64,000 nt of DNA from contig ML210240.1 in NCBI GenBank assembly GCA_004369085.1, positions 1 through 64,000 of the forward strand, in the 5' to 3' direction. The first letter of the stretch is position 1. Every line of letters starts with the position of its first letter. This document shows, in pieces, positions 49,101 to 59,895 of this stretch. A model generated the notes under the pieces. The model did no database searches and had not been told where the DNA came from. It saw only the letters and a program-made list of their open reading frames with translations. This stretch comes from Coprinopsis marcescibilis (taxonomy: Eukaryota; Basidiomycota; Agaricomycetes; Agaricales; Psathyrellaceae). A program made the position numbers and the translations under genes.

Positions 49101-50218
49101 CCAAGGAAGGCTGCATCCCCGTGGTAAATACGCTGCTCAAAGTCGACGGGATTGATGTAAACTGTCAAGACTTTGAAGGAAGGACGGCCCTCACCTACAC
49201 CTCGGAAAATGGTTGCCACGACATAACGAGTACCCTGTTCAAATCTGGGAAGATTACCGCAGTTGCTGGAGCCTTGGGAGATCTGGCGGCGGCAATATCC
49301 ACATTCAAAAACGCACTTGCTGCTCTTAGCAACGAGCAAGATCAGGCGATCTTGATAGAACATCTTGCCACCGCTCATTTGGCCAGTTTCGAGCAGACTG
49401 GGTCCACTCCCGACATTGACGAGGCAATTTCTTGGTTCCGCAAGGCCCTCTCTTTCAGGCCTTTATCTCATCCAGATCATTTACAGTCCCTAAAGAAAGT
49501 TGGGATAGCGCTTGACTGCCGATTTAACGTCAAACACGACCTCATGGATCTCGATGAATCAATCGAATTATCACGAAAGATTCTCTCACTGCAGCCCGCG
49601 CCCCACCAAAGTCGCCCCGTATCGCTGAACAACCTGGCAACAGGCCTTCTGGATCGCTTCAAACGAACTGGATCAATCGGTGACCTCGACGAGGCCATTT
49701 CCCTTCAGAGGGAAGCCCTTGATCTACAACCACCACCACACCTCAACCACCCTGTCCTTCTCAATAATCTTGCGGACACCCTTCAATGTCGCTTCCGCCA
49801 AAAGGGCGATATTAACGATCTCGAAGAATCGATCTCCAAATGCCGCGAAGCCCTCGAGTGCCAACCGTCCACTCACGGCCCACTCGATCGATCTCATGCA
49901 CTCGAAAATCTCGCGTGCGGCCTCAAGATTCGATTCGAGAAATCGGGCAACGCCCGCGACCTAGAGGACGCCATTCAAAATCACCGTAAAGCCCTTGCGG
50001 CAAGCCCCCCGGGTAGTTCACGTCGTGCTGCATCACTCCACAACCTCGCTCTGGTTCTGCGATATCGGCACGATAAGAGCGCAACTGGGTCACGCGGAGA
50101 TATCGATGAGGCGGTTAAGCTCCAGCGCGAAGCAGTATCACTCTTGGACGAGCGTCACCCTGACCGTTCACGAGCTGTCAGAATGCTTTCGGAGTTGCAA
50201 AAGGCAGCCAAGTCATAA
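46154..50218 (+). CDS. NLR-like NTPase with ankyrin repeats followed by TPRs
   Basis: Exon 1 (MGAEFSRL, ATG 46154) joins to GDSAIRSSVQAATK..., giving a short head, then EWLGEKGGILLGTGI. Two introns flank a tiny exon that completes the P-loop IPGSGKSVLTSTL (about 46570-46725). The Walker B reads CFLEGVDQ, an unusual form of hhhDxxDE. After RFFITSSSLPP come LEECK-type helices (THDELEETFERVPLAVAETY) and a winged-helix-like stretch. The long last exon carries about 11 ankyrin repeats (about 48145-49240; units such as VDVNAQDSSGRTALLHASS) and then about six TPR-like units with DLDEAISLQREALDL spacing, ending ELQKAAKS with TAA at 50216-50218. Length is about 1,240 residues. Ankyrin and TPR arrays in one NLR are uncommon. 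Repeats are likely the sensing end; this is inferred. Confidence 0.85.
48145..49240 (+). repeat. Ankyrin repeat array (about 11 units)
   Basis: Units of about 33 codons repeat with consensus (G)RTALMYASxxGxxxVVxxLLxxxGVDVNAQD. The most alike units are internal, with VNAQD and GRTAL kept in most copies. One unit (about 48780-48870) is longer and degenerate. Close internal similarity suggests recent unit duplication or concerted evolution. Confidence 0.8.
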
Positions 50219-51264
50219 GTAAGGTAGGGCGCATTCACGATCCAGGAAGGGTCGTAATACCTCCGAGAAAACTCATTGTCTGGCTTATACCATCGGCTTG
50301 AGGTTATATATGGCTGTAGAGCTGCATTTATTTATCAGTTAGACCCATTTCCCGCAGCTTGGTGCGGCCAAAATTAGTTCTTTATCTGTCTAGGCTTCAG
50401 AATAAGCATATCAAATGAAGAATATAGCAAATATTAGCGAAATCCTAGTGAGCGAAGATATTGCTCTATATACAGGCAACACATACTTCATCCAAAAATT
50501 TGGCCGCACCAAGACCTTTGAAGTCAGTCAGACTATTGTCGACCACAGACTCAGAAAGAATGATGGACTCGTTACGATGGTATAAGCCAGACAAGGGGGT
50601 TTCGGAGGTATTACGACCCCTCCTGGATCGTGAATGCGCCCTACCTTACCTTACATACGGCGTGTTACATACAAGGTTACTGTCGGTTCGCGATCTATAG
50701 ATTCGTTCTGAGTGGCTGCTTTGATGCACCATTCATCAGTCAGAGAAATATTAACGATTCATTGACCCGCTATAAACACCGTCAATAATGTCAACGTTGT
50801 GATGTGACGGAATGACAAGGCACGAGGTTGCCCCACGGGCGCTTATCCTGGACTATTCGCACTGAAGGTCAAAATTAGTTGAATGGCCACGAGAGCCGCA
50901 GCTCTCCCTGTCAGACTAAAGCTGGCCACTGTTAATTGTGCATCTCCACTACAGGGCTGCTCAATCACTTGACATACCAGTGGTCGAATGTATCCCTCGT
51001 GGACTTACTTCAACGAGACTGCTGTCATCGTCCGTGCGGAACCTATATGCTCCCATTGGTCAGATTGCAAACATGCAGAATCTAAGCCGAACAGTATTAT
51101 ATTGCTTACAGCTTCATGAAAACACACCCTTTGGGGGCTGAAATGCAAATACAACGTGGAGGAAGGCATGTGGCTCAGGCCGAGCATAGTAAAAAGAACG
51201 CAGACGTAGCGTCCATACTATTCTTTTCAAAATCAACGAGTTTGGTCTGACCTACTACGCAGCA
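50219..51264. other. Spacer with a MITE-like element
   Basis: This stretch follows the ankyrin-TPR gene and contains a 156-bp inverted-repeat element at 50358-50513. No coding sequence is supported. Small frames at 50461-50700 and 50938-51141 lack motifs. Confidence 0.45.
50358..50513. mobile_element. MITE-like element with 15-bp terminal inverted repeats
   Basis: CTTGGTGCGGCCAAA at 50358-50372 is perfectly inverted at 50499-50513 (TTTGGCCGCACCAAG). The 156-bp interval is AT-rich, has internal symmetry around GAATATAGCAAATATT and encodes nothing. Size and structure fit a non-autonomous DNA transposon (MITE). No convincing target-site duplication is visible. Confidence 0.6.
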
Positions 51265-51915
51265 ATGGCGAACCGGTCTCCAGCATTGCGACCATACTCC
51301 GTCGCAACAAGCGAGAACTCTGACTTTCTTCGCGACCCTCAACCCAATTTTCTCACTCGCATCGAGTCAGCCAGCTCCTCCACTCCACTAGGTCCAGTAG
51401 CAGCTGCCGGGACGAAATCGCGCAGGGGCCGCAAGCTGGTCATAGCAGCTCTAATCCTCCTCGGCCTAATTTTGATCGTCCTGGCCATCGTTCTACCAGT
51501 TTACTTCACGGTCATTAAGCCTAGAAATGAGAAGGCCTCAGGTAATAGGTTGGGAAATATTCCTCCTGAGCTTGGCGAAGACGGCGTCAGGAGCTCCTCC
51601 CAGCAGCCAACTGCGACACCGACCACTTTCCTCTCAACGATACTCGAAACCGTTGCTTCGAGCGGAACCATTACTTCATCGGTTACAAGACCCCCTTCAA
51701 ACACAGGGGTCGACCCCACGGACAGACCAATTCTTACAACAACCATTGCTGGAGGCGCGACAGTAACATGTACGTTTTATGTGTCAAACGTTGTTTGCAC
51801 TACCCTGGCATGCTCTGACCTTGCTGTCTTCAGGTATCCCTGTTCAATCAACCCATTTACCAACAGGCTTTGTCCCCAGACTGGCACCTGTGTATACGGT
51901 GGTCGACTATATTGA
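51265..51915 (+). CDS. Orphan membrane-anchor protein (type II, Ser/Thr-rich stalk)
   Basis: A cytosolic head (MANRSPALRPYSVATSENSD) and a basic cluster KSRRGRK precede a hydrophobic helix (VIAALILLGLILIVLAIVLP, continuing VYFTVI) and KPRNEK, then a Ser/Thr/Pro-rich stalk. The layout recalls the N-terminal anchors of basidiomycete cell-wall glycosidases, but no catalytic domain follows. The frame ends CVYGGRLY at 51913-51915. A good donor (GTACGT at 51770) and a TTCAG acceptor at about 51832 offer an alternative spliced tail ending GGTP near 51970. It may be a genuine small membrane protein or the remnant of a larger gene. Confidence 0.55.
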   Translation: MANRSPALRPYSVATSENSDFLRDPQPNFLTRIESASSSTPLGPVAAAGTKSRRGRKLVIAALILLGLILIVLAIVLPVYFTVIKPRNEKASGNRLGNIPPELGEDGVRSSSQQPTATPTTFLSTILETVASSGTITSSVTRPPSNTGVDPTDRPILTTTIAGGATVTCTFYVSNVVCTTLACSDLAVFRYPCSINPFTNRLCPQTGTCVYGGRLY

Positions 51916-52986
51916 TCAAAGCAGCATGGTAGTTGGCAGGCTGGTGGAATGCAGAGGGGGCACTCCGTAAAATACCTCTAGTTCAGGCTTCGGAGGTCAA
52001 TTACCTGGGTTTCGTTGTGAAGGGACTGGTTCCTTGGTTCTGGGCTTGAACGGCAGACAAAGCTACAAAGCTTCACTATTTAGTTGTGCATGCATCATTT
52101 CAATGTTTACAGCGGCGACCCCGAGATTATATGCACACCCACCTTAGTATTACTCATATGTCCTTTACTTCGGTTAACTACTGCATGCTTATGTTGAAAA
52201 ATCAAAAATAAGAAAGGCTCGGAGTTAACAACTTTATCCGTGGCTTAACGAAATTGAACCCTCGATAGTACCGATTATGAGTAGCTTCAATGAATTTTCG
52301 AGTCGTAGGCTATCCGAGGACAGTCACAGCTGAGCTAGGTCTTCACCCCGGGCTATTGTGCGCGTTTTACGATACGCACTTGTAATGTTGTGGGACAAAT
52401 GTATGGTGCTTCCAGGATCGAACATATTAGTAATTAGCGGAATTGGGGCTTTTTGGGTGCCAAAGTTTCTCGCTGCTTTCCTCCATCTCCCTCCAATTTG
52501 ACGAGGCTAGCGGTCCTCGCCTGGGCCGCACATAGGAACCGCTGGACTGGTGCCGTGTGTGGCAAGCAAAGGAATTACGCACAATTCCACATTTGGATGC
52601 CACAGCCGCCATGATTGACATGAGGCAACAGTGCCCAACCTGTCAACGAAGCACTCGTTACTGATTGTTGACCCACCTACTTTTCGGAAAAGGACATGCC
52701 TGGATGTCTTGGGTGGTGGAGCCTGCGGCTCTGGGGAAGGGTTACGCAGACAGAACGACGGTCATCGGAAGGTAGACCCTTCCCTTCATCCTGAATTTCA
52801 ACCCGCCCATTCATTTTGAAGCAGCATTGCAAATACACCACAGTAACAGCCAGTTCCCAAACAACCCGCAGTTTTCCAGTAGGGTCGGGATTCCCTTAAG
52901 GTCTTCATCCCAAAGTAGGTTGCACATTATTGGTTGGGTGATTGGGATACCTGGCTCATGATTCGAATTTTCCTACCCACCCAAAG
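51916..52986. other. Spacer before the broken NACHT gene
   Basis: Probably holds unresolved 5' exons of the broken NACHT gene, as its first clear exon begins at 52987 after an AG. Nothing else is supported. Confidence 0.35.
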
Positions 52987-55028
52987 CTATAAACACTGCA
53001 CCTGGTGGTAATGGAGGTAGTTATTTTCAGGGAGCTTCTGGGTTCACAATAAACAACCCCACCATGTTCGACTATTCTACCAACCACTCAGATCGGGTTA
53101 ATGGTAAGGAGATTCGTCGTGACTCATTCAAACTGCTCGCGTTTGACCAGCGGGGCCGTCCTCAGGAATGCAACTGCTTCAAGAGCACATGGCGCCCAGT
53201 GCCCTTTACGACTCTAGTGAACGCTTTGACCCGCCAAAATGCGACGAAGATACTCGAACAGGCTTGCTTGAGGAGCTTTGGGGCTGGGTGGAGAACCCAT
53301 CAACCGTGGATCGAATGGTGTGCATTACAGGGCCAGCAGGGTCAGGCAAATCTGCCCTGCAGCAGACAACTGTTGAGGAGGCAGCAGAGCATAACCACCT
53401 TCTTGCGGCGTTCTTTTTCTCATCTGGAGACGCACGCAGGAACCACCCAGGTGGTTTTGTAGCAACACTTGCTTATCAGGTCTCGCAGAACATCGGGGAA
53501 ACACGAGAGCCAATGATACAAGCCATCGAACGAGATCCTCGAATCTTTGAACGTTCGCGAGAAACACAGGCCCGAACCCTCATTGTTTTACCCATTCGCA
53601 AGGCCCTTGCATTGTCGAACGCATCACCATCCAGCTGGCCTTCGAACATCTTTATCGATGGCGTTGACGAATGTCGCAATGAAGAAGACCAGTCGCACCT
53701 CCTCCGAATCTTGCAATCCCTGGTGCTCTAGTTTGAGCAATCTAATTTCCCCCTCAAGATATGTCTTGCTGGGCGGCCTGAATATGCAATTCGTCAGGCC
53801 ATATCTGAACGCGGTCACCTCAAGCAGAGCGGGCTCCTCTACCATATCGAACTCAGCAATTACGACGCAACATCGGACATTCGTTTGTATCTTCGACGGA
53901 AACTACACGACATTGGCTGCAACAGCGAGTATGCTCGAACTCCGACGGGACCATGGCCACCAAGCAAGGACATCGACACGCTGGTCGACAACGCCTCGGG
54001 CCAGTTTATCTACGCCTCCACCATAGTCAAGTTTTTGTCAGATCGCCGACGCAACCCCTTCAAACACTTACAGCTCGTTCTAACCTGGGCACCTGGTACC
54101 AATCGTCGAGAGCAACCATTTGCTTCCCTCGACGCACTGTATGCCAGCATATTCTTAGCAGCTCAGGAAGCATATGCCAAGAGCAGAGACACGGAGGATG
54201 ACCTCGTTATTGTCCGTTCCATCCGTATGTTCCAGTTATTGGCCAAGCACAGCATCAAACCGCATGTCTCGTCGATGGAAGAAATACTTTCACTCGATGG
54301 AGGCGAAATTCAGATAATTATGTCTGACCTTCATTCGATTGTCAAGTCTTGGGGCAATCAAGCAGGGCGGCTTTCACTCACCTTTCATCACAAATCCATC
54401 GAAGACTTTTTGCAAGATCCAAAACGCTCGCGCAAGCTGTTTATATCCGATGTCGAGGTTGCCCTTATATGGTTGGAAATATGCGTTAGGGTCGTCAAGT
54501 CCGCCGATGATTCAGGTCAGTTTACCGCGATCAGATAATAGATTACTTTCAGATCCTGATTTTTGGTTCTCTGCAGTCATTCAAGGCTTGTCAGCTAGGT
54601 CGAATGATTGGGATAATTGCCACTGGACACTGTTTTCACCTCTGAACATATACATGACCTCGTTAGAAACGGTGCTTTTCGAAGGGACGGATGTGCAAAT
54701 CAACCAAGCCGGCTTATTATTGAAGTCTGCGACCTTTTGGACACACTTCACCACATCGTGCAAGTTTGTCTCCGCCAGAGACATGAATTGGGGAATGCTC
54801 ATGTCACGTAATATGAAATCCCTTGTGAACAAGGCTCGAAGCCTAGGGCTATCCGTGCGTCTCTTCTCTCGCCGCTGTGAAACACTCCTCTGACCTCTCA
54901 CCCAGGGAAGTGATCCCAACTGGACGGGGATACTTACCTCTATTGAGAAGTGGCGTGATATGGTGAACAAATTGCATGAAGACGAATGGCGTCCAAGTAG
55001 TGAACACTTTCGATTGATGGGGAAATAA
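52987..55028 (+). pseudogene. NACHT NTPase protein 3, interrupted by an in-frame TAG
   Basis: The first clear exon reads NTAPGGNGGSYFQGASGF and TINNPTMFD, the shared N-terminal motif. It joins across an intron at 53105-53165 to GMQLLQEHMAPSALYD, the conserved ERFDPPKCDEDTR, Walker A GPAGSGKSA and Walker B NIFIDGVDEC. The frame meets TAG at 53729-53731 between LLRILQSLVL and FEQSNFPLKICLAGRPEY, where the neighbouring paralogue reads straight through (ALTLNHSEFALKICF). The rest of the frame stays open with SGQFIYASTIVKF, a long helical tail and C-terminal exons ending SSEHFRLMGK at TAA 55026-55028. A 36-nt intron spanning the stop is formally possible but very short and would remove conserved residues. 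5' exons before 52987 are unresolved. Confidence 0.75.
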
Positions 55029-55494
55029 ATTGGGCCACAGTCAACCAACCTACAAGGTTCCTGTGCTTTATAGTATCATGTATAAAGCATTTCATCCTCT
55101 GTGGCCGTCTGCCATGGCCTCGCCTTGAAAAGCTGTTTACCCACCCTCGCAGTTTGAAATTCTGGTGGCGCGTGGCTTGAAGGCGTCGGCAATAGCCGAA
55201 CCTTGCTCTGGCTCTCTGAGTACTAAAGTAACTTTGTCTGTCGTCTCCTTCTCAATCTGCAATAATTTTTATTTACCAGCAACTCCCAGACGAATTTGAG
55301 TAAAGAAATTCTCAGTGAACCACTGATTATCCCAACATACATGGATATCCTATTGTGCGAATCTCGATAATGATCTTTCTCACTCCGAATATCGGAATAA
55401 TGGCGGGACAGCCACTACTTTCTGCCTCATGGGGCATAGGGACGTCTTCTCCAACTCCAACACAGCATAGATATACTCGAAATCCTGCAGGATC
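55029..55494. other. Spacer before NACHT protein 4
   Basis: This is the upstream region of NACHT protein 4. An earlier start in another frame (MAGQPLL... from about 55400) is possible but not in phase with the following exons. Confidence 0.35.
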
Positions 55495-58105
55495 ATGCAG
55501 AATCATGCAGCTGGGCAGAGGCCGCGACACACAGGGAAGAGGTTGTTGTCGCAGGACGACGACCAGGAGGCCATGTTTAGACTCTCCTCGACATCAAAGG
55601 ACTCATCCCGGAACGTAAGACCAAGGAAGTATAGGACAGAGGAGGCGGAGGCAGAATATAGGACATTCCCTTATGAATTGCCAGAGGTCGTCATAAACGA
55701 ACATGACCCACAGCCGGGTTTGGGATATCTACGTAAGTTTGTTGACTACACCTGTCTAAATGGTCGCTCACACTTCACAGCCATCGACAGCATCGCAGAG
55801 GTGGAACGCAAGCAAGCTCATCGCAAAAGCTGTCCTGAGAACTATTTCAATGCATCCAGACGCCGATCCACAAGTCCAATGGCCAATCGTGCTCAAATGG
55901 CCGACATCGAGCGTCGTTCGACAAGATACCTTAACGTCATCGAGAATAGAAGGCCGCCGTATTCTCAACCGTCTATCACCAGAGCAAGGTCTCATGGTAT
56001 GTTACATTTCAAGCCTTCGTTGTTTGGTTGCTGTTGCTTGACAGCTGGTTAGAAGGGCATGAATCCCCTCCTGATCGCTATCGTGGGCGTACGTCACACT
56101 CCACTAGTGCAGATAGAGAGATTATCAACCCAAGCTTTCATGGCGGCGGTGCTTTTGCCGGTGCCTCGCATTTCACGATCGAAGCGGCGACCATGATTGA
56201 CAACTCAGTGAGCATAACAGAGAGGGTCGGCGGTACGTATATCCACAATGGTAGTTTGCGTTGTTGTTAACAGTGGAATATTACACAGGTTTAACACGTC
56301 TGCAACAGTTCATGGCTTCCAGTGCTCTTTACGACTCAAAGGAACGTTTCGATCCACCCAAGTGCGACGAGAACACGCGTATTCGCTTGATCGGAAAGAT
56401 GACAGGCTGGGCCAGAGATTCCGACATTTCTCAGCGTATGTTGTGCTTGACCGGACCAGCCGGTTCAGGCAAATCGGCTTTGCAGCAAACGGTGGTGGAG
56501 AAGTGTGCAGAAGAAGGCTCTCTTCTTGCTGCATTTTTCTTCTATGCCCAGGATGCACGAAGGAACAACCTAGGGACCCTGATCCCAACGCTCGCCTATC
56601 AAATCTACCAAAACATTGCCGCTACCCGAAAGCCCATGATCAAAGCTGTGGAGGATGATCCAGCCATCTTCGAGCGCAAGGTCGACATCCAGCTGAACAG
56701 GATCATCATCGTGCCACTTCAAGACGCGTTGCAGTCACCTGGGACGTTTCCACGGTCTTGGCCCCGCAACATATTTATCGATGGTGTAGACGAGTGCCGT
56801 GGGGAAGTCAACCAAATTCACCTTCTACAGCTGCTCAGGAACCTTGCTCTCACATTAAATCATTCTGAATTTGCCCTCAAGATTTGTTTTGCAAGTCGAC
56901 CTGAACATGCGGTGCGGAGCGCCATCTCCGCTCGTGGGCATCTTGGCCGAAGCGGCCTCCTCTACCACATCGATCTCAGTGAACACAACGCGACCTCAGA
57001 CATTCGCATTTTCCTACAACGCCGGCTTACAGAGATCGCCGAGACTACACCCTACCCGCTTCCCTCAGCCCCATGGCCATCCGAAGACGACATCGAGAAG
57101 CTAGCAGACAACTCATCGGGACAGTTTGTTTACGCCGCCACCATCATAAAATATCTGTCCGAGCGTCGTCGTTCGCCCTTTTCCCAGTTGCAGGTGGTGC
57201 TATCGTGGTCACCCGGGACCAAGAGGCGGGAGAGACCATTTGCGGCCCTCGATACCCTTTACACCAGCATCTTTGCTGCAGCCTCGGAAGCGTACAAGGA
57301 GAGCAAATCGATCGACGACGATCTCGTCCTTGTTCGATACATCCGAATGCTTCAAGTTATGGCCTTAACCTACACTGAAGCTCAGCCTGGGGCAGTAGAA
57401 GCCCTTTTGGGTTTAGAACAGGGAGAGCTGCAGATACTTGTATCCGACCTTCACTCCCTAGTCGATCCAGAAGGAAGCGGGCTGGGGCTGCAGTTCTTCA
57501 AGCTGCGGTTCCACCACAAATCTGTGCCCGACTTTTTGCAAGATCCGGATCGATGTGGAAATCTTTTCATCTCCTCTACAAGGATCGCGTTGGATTTGCT
57601 GTCTCTTTCCACTCGGTGGCTTGTTGATGAGGCCCGTATCGAAGGCAAGTGCTCCACGCCCATTCTGTTATTGATGTGATCTCATATATTGCTCCTCATC
57701 TGATTCAGACTGTTTGTCCAAGGAATTTGCATTGGGAATCTGGTTGATATGTGCTCTTGAAGCAATCACCAAAGGGAGCGACACGGAAAGGGAAGAACTT
57801 CGTACTTTCCTCGCCGGGTCGGGGAATGACTGGGCCATCGTTGAAAAGGGGTTCAGTCTGCACTCTTGGCCCTCGCGGGGGGAACATTTCCAAGCGTTTT
57901 TGCACAGATGCAATGTATTGAATCTCTTTGTGAGTTTCTTCGTTCACTTGACACATATTGGCCTTGCTGAGCCCTGATGCCTTCGTCTCACTAGAATAAA
58001 TCGAAGCACCCAGAATGGTCAAAACCACTGAGGATGGTGCGCAGCTTAGACCCGGTCATCAGCAATAAGTTGTTGACAGCGGAAGGACGATGGAAGAAAC
58101 CTTAG
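55495..58105 (+). CDS. NACHT NTPase protein 4
   Basis: This is the most regular NACHT gene of the cluster. An acidic/basic head (MQNHAAGQRPRHTG..., tentative start) is spliced at about 55733-55780 and about 56000-56053. It then reads INPSFHGGGAFAGASHFTI and EAATMIDN, the shared N-terminal motif. The intron at about 56232-56288 leads in phase to GLTRLQQFMASSALYD, then ERFDPPKCDENTR, Walker A GPAGSGKSA, Walker B NIFIDGVDEC, CFASRPEHAVR and SGQFVYAATIIKYL. C-terminal exons (DCLSKEFALGIWLI..., RCNVLNLF, NKSKHPEW) end GRWKKP at TAG 58103-58105. No sensor repeats follow the NACHT. The alternative second frame of exon 2 (PSTASQRW...) leaves the 5' structure uncertain. Confidence 0.85.
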
Positions 58106-58799
58106 GTTCTCATGGGAAGCTTGAATATATGCTTTTTTTTTTATGGCGGTGGCATATCAGTTGAGCCTGGACTGTAATCGGGTAAAGATTTGAGCTAAAT
58201 ATTAGTTGAGCTGGAACTTGGGGTGATATGCTCTATTTTTTCTCCATCTGTCTCCTGATCACCTTCCTCACGCTCCTTTCCATCCCAGCAAACATTCGTT
58301 CCAACTCAACGCATACGACGATATCCATTTCGTCAAGTTCAGCGGATCGCGAATTTCATGATCCATTGGGTCATAATGGTGGTGGGTGCGTTGACTGTTA
58401 AGCAATGAAGTACAAATCGGACACTGTTTCTTCATACGACGCGGTCTTTTCCGCAAGCTCCGCTTCCTCCTCCTTTTAGCTGTTGTCCTCAGCTTCCGTG
58501 CTCAGAAAACCGCCCGATGCATCCCTCTCGACATTGTCTCGCCCGAGAATGTCGGTCAATGGGACGCAACAATCGACGCAAGATCAAAAGCTGTTACGAC
58601 GAGGCTGAATGGCCGGGACTACGATGTCATTGGGTCTGGCATCATTTGAGTATCATCTTCGTCCCACTTTGATACATCGCCAGGACCGCAGCTTGTAATG
58701 CATGTCGTCCGACGAACAACCGAGGTATCCCAGGATTCACGATGGTTGCATTTCCTCGATTAGTTACACATCATAGTTTACTTTTCGTTGATGGCTACT
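58106..58799. other. Spacer between NACHT protein 4 and RPC31
   Basis: A T-run near 58133 follows the NACHT stop. A 62-codon minus-strand frame at 58268-58456 contains CPIC but no paired zinc ligands and no supported exons. I do not call a gene. Confidence 0.4.
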
Positions 58800-59656
58800 T
58801 CAGTCGTAATCCATCCCTGATAGGAAATGTTAGCATGCGGCAGAAATGAAAAGGATAAGGGACCCACCACCGTCGTCTCCACCACCCCCACCGAGGTCAT
58901 CATAATCATCACCCTCGCCGTTGTCAAAGTGGTCTTCTGCATAGTCGTTGTCGTACTCTTCGTCGACGTCATAGTCCTCTTCTGGTTGCGAACCTGTTTC
59001 TGAACGTTCATCGGTAGATTTTTCCTACGGTGGAATTGGGTCATCTTGTCCTTCTCATTGTACATTGCGACCTTACCTCGTCATCCTCATCCATCATGTC
59101 GTCAACAACAACCATCTTGACTTTCCTTGCCTTCTTGGCTGCTGCTGCTGCTCGGCCTTTGGGGTTGAAATAAGACTCAAAAAGTTCCTCCGGAAAGAAT
59201 GGTGCATGTAGGTCCTTCCTGTTGAGTGTGGGTTGTGTGGCTAGCGAGGGTCGATACTTGTCCGAGTATCGAGGAAGATCTGGAGACTAGACTGAGTAAC
59301 AGACTTGGTAAAACGATCCGTCCGCTCACCTGTCGAATGCACACGCTCTACGACATAGTATTGCGTGAACCTCAGCCGCGAACTGATCCCGAGCTGGTAC
59401 TGGGCAATTTTCCTCTCTTCATCTGAGGGCTCGGTGGTCAAAGGTAAATGTCTAGGCTACTTGTAGGGGTGTGAGTATATCAACATTGCAATATAACAAA
59501 AATACGCACTGGGTATAAAGCAGTCTCCTCCCTGGACATGTTTTGGATATCCGCAAAACTCAGACCCATTGGCAGTTGATTATTGGCTCCACCGAAACCT
59601 CCTCGACCACCACCGCGACCACCACGACCACCACCTCTACCGCCACCTCTAGACAT
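58800..59656 (-). CDS. rpc31: DNA-directed RNA polymerase III subunit RPC31/RPC7
   Basis: This is a subunit of the RNA polymerase III initiation subcomplex (with RPC82 and RPC34), acting in the nucleus on tRNA and 5S genes. It starts MSRGGGRGGGRGGRGGG with a Gly/Arg-rich head, then LPMGLSFADIQNMSREE, YPPL/LTTEPSDEERKIAQYQ, the YVVERV block, RKDLHAPFFPEELFESYFNP, and a poly-Ala/Lys patch. It then runs into the long acidic Asp/Glu-rich tail typical of the family, ending MDYD with TGA at 58800-58802. Several short introns are present. The acidic tail and conserved FADIQ / APFFPEEL motifs make the family assignment strong. It is divergent from YRA1 across a 239-bp spacer. Confidence 0.85.
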
Positions 59657-59895
59657 GATTTAGGACCTGGAAAAGCGTGAAATAAGTGGACGCCAGAAAG
59701 ACTGTCGGCGCCTAGACGAGTCAGAAGGAAGCGGAGTGTGGGAATAAATTGAACTCCGCTGAGCCCTCATAAGGTGCACAGCACACGTTCCCCAGTCCTT
59801 CCCCAGCAACCTCCACCACTGTTTTCGCCACTCGACCTTTTACGACCTCCGTTTGTCTTTCTTTTCTAGAAACCACCTTAATTCGATAATTCATA
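59657..59895. promoter_or_regulatory. Bidirectional promoter of RPC31 and YRA1
   Basis: 239 bp separate the two start codons, and the genes diverge. The YRA1 side is pyrimidine-rich (59820-59875). Shared control of a polymerase III subunit and an mRNA export adaptor is inferred from the arrangement only. Confidence 0.45.

Noticed and set aside
53725..53760. 36-nt intron that would remove the TAG in NACHT protein 3
   Set aside because: Too short for a usual intron and it would delete a segment conserved in the paralogues. A nonsense codon is more likely.
56076..56105. Intron of 24 nt in the NACHT protein 4 head
   Set aside because: The segment is open in phase and reading through gives a good sequence, so no intron is needed.
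58268..58456. Minus-strand frame with CPIC, a possible zinc finger
   Set aside because: Only one CxxC pair, no second ligand pair and no convincing exons.
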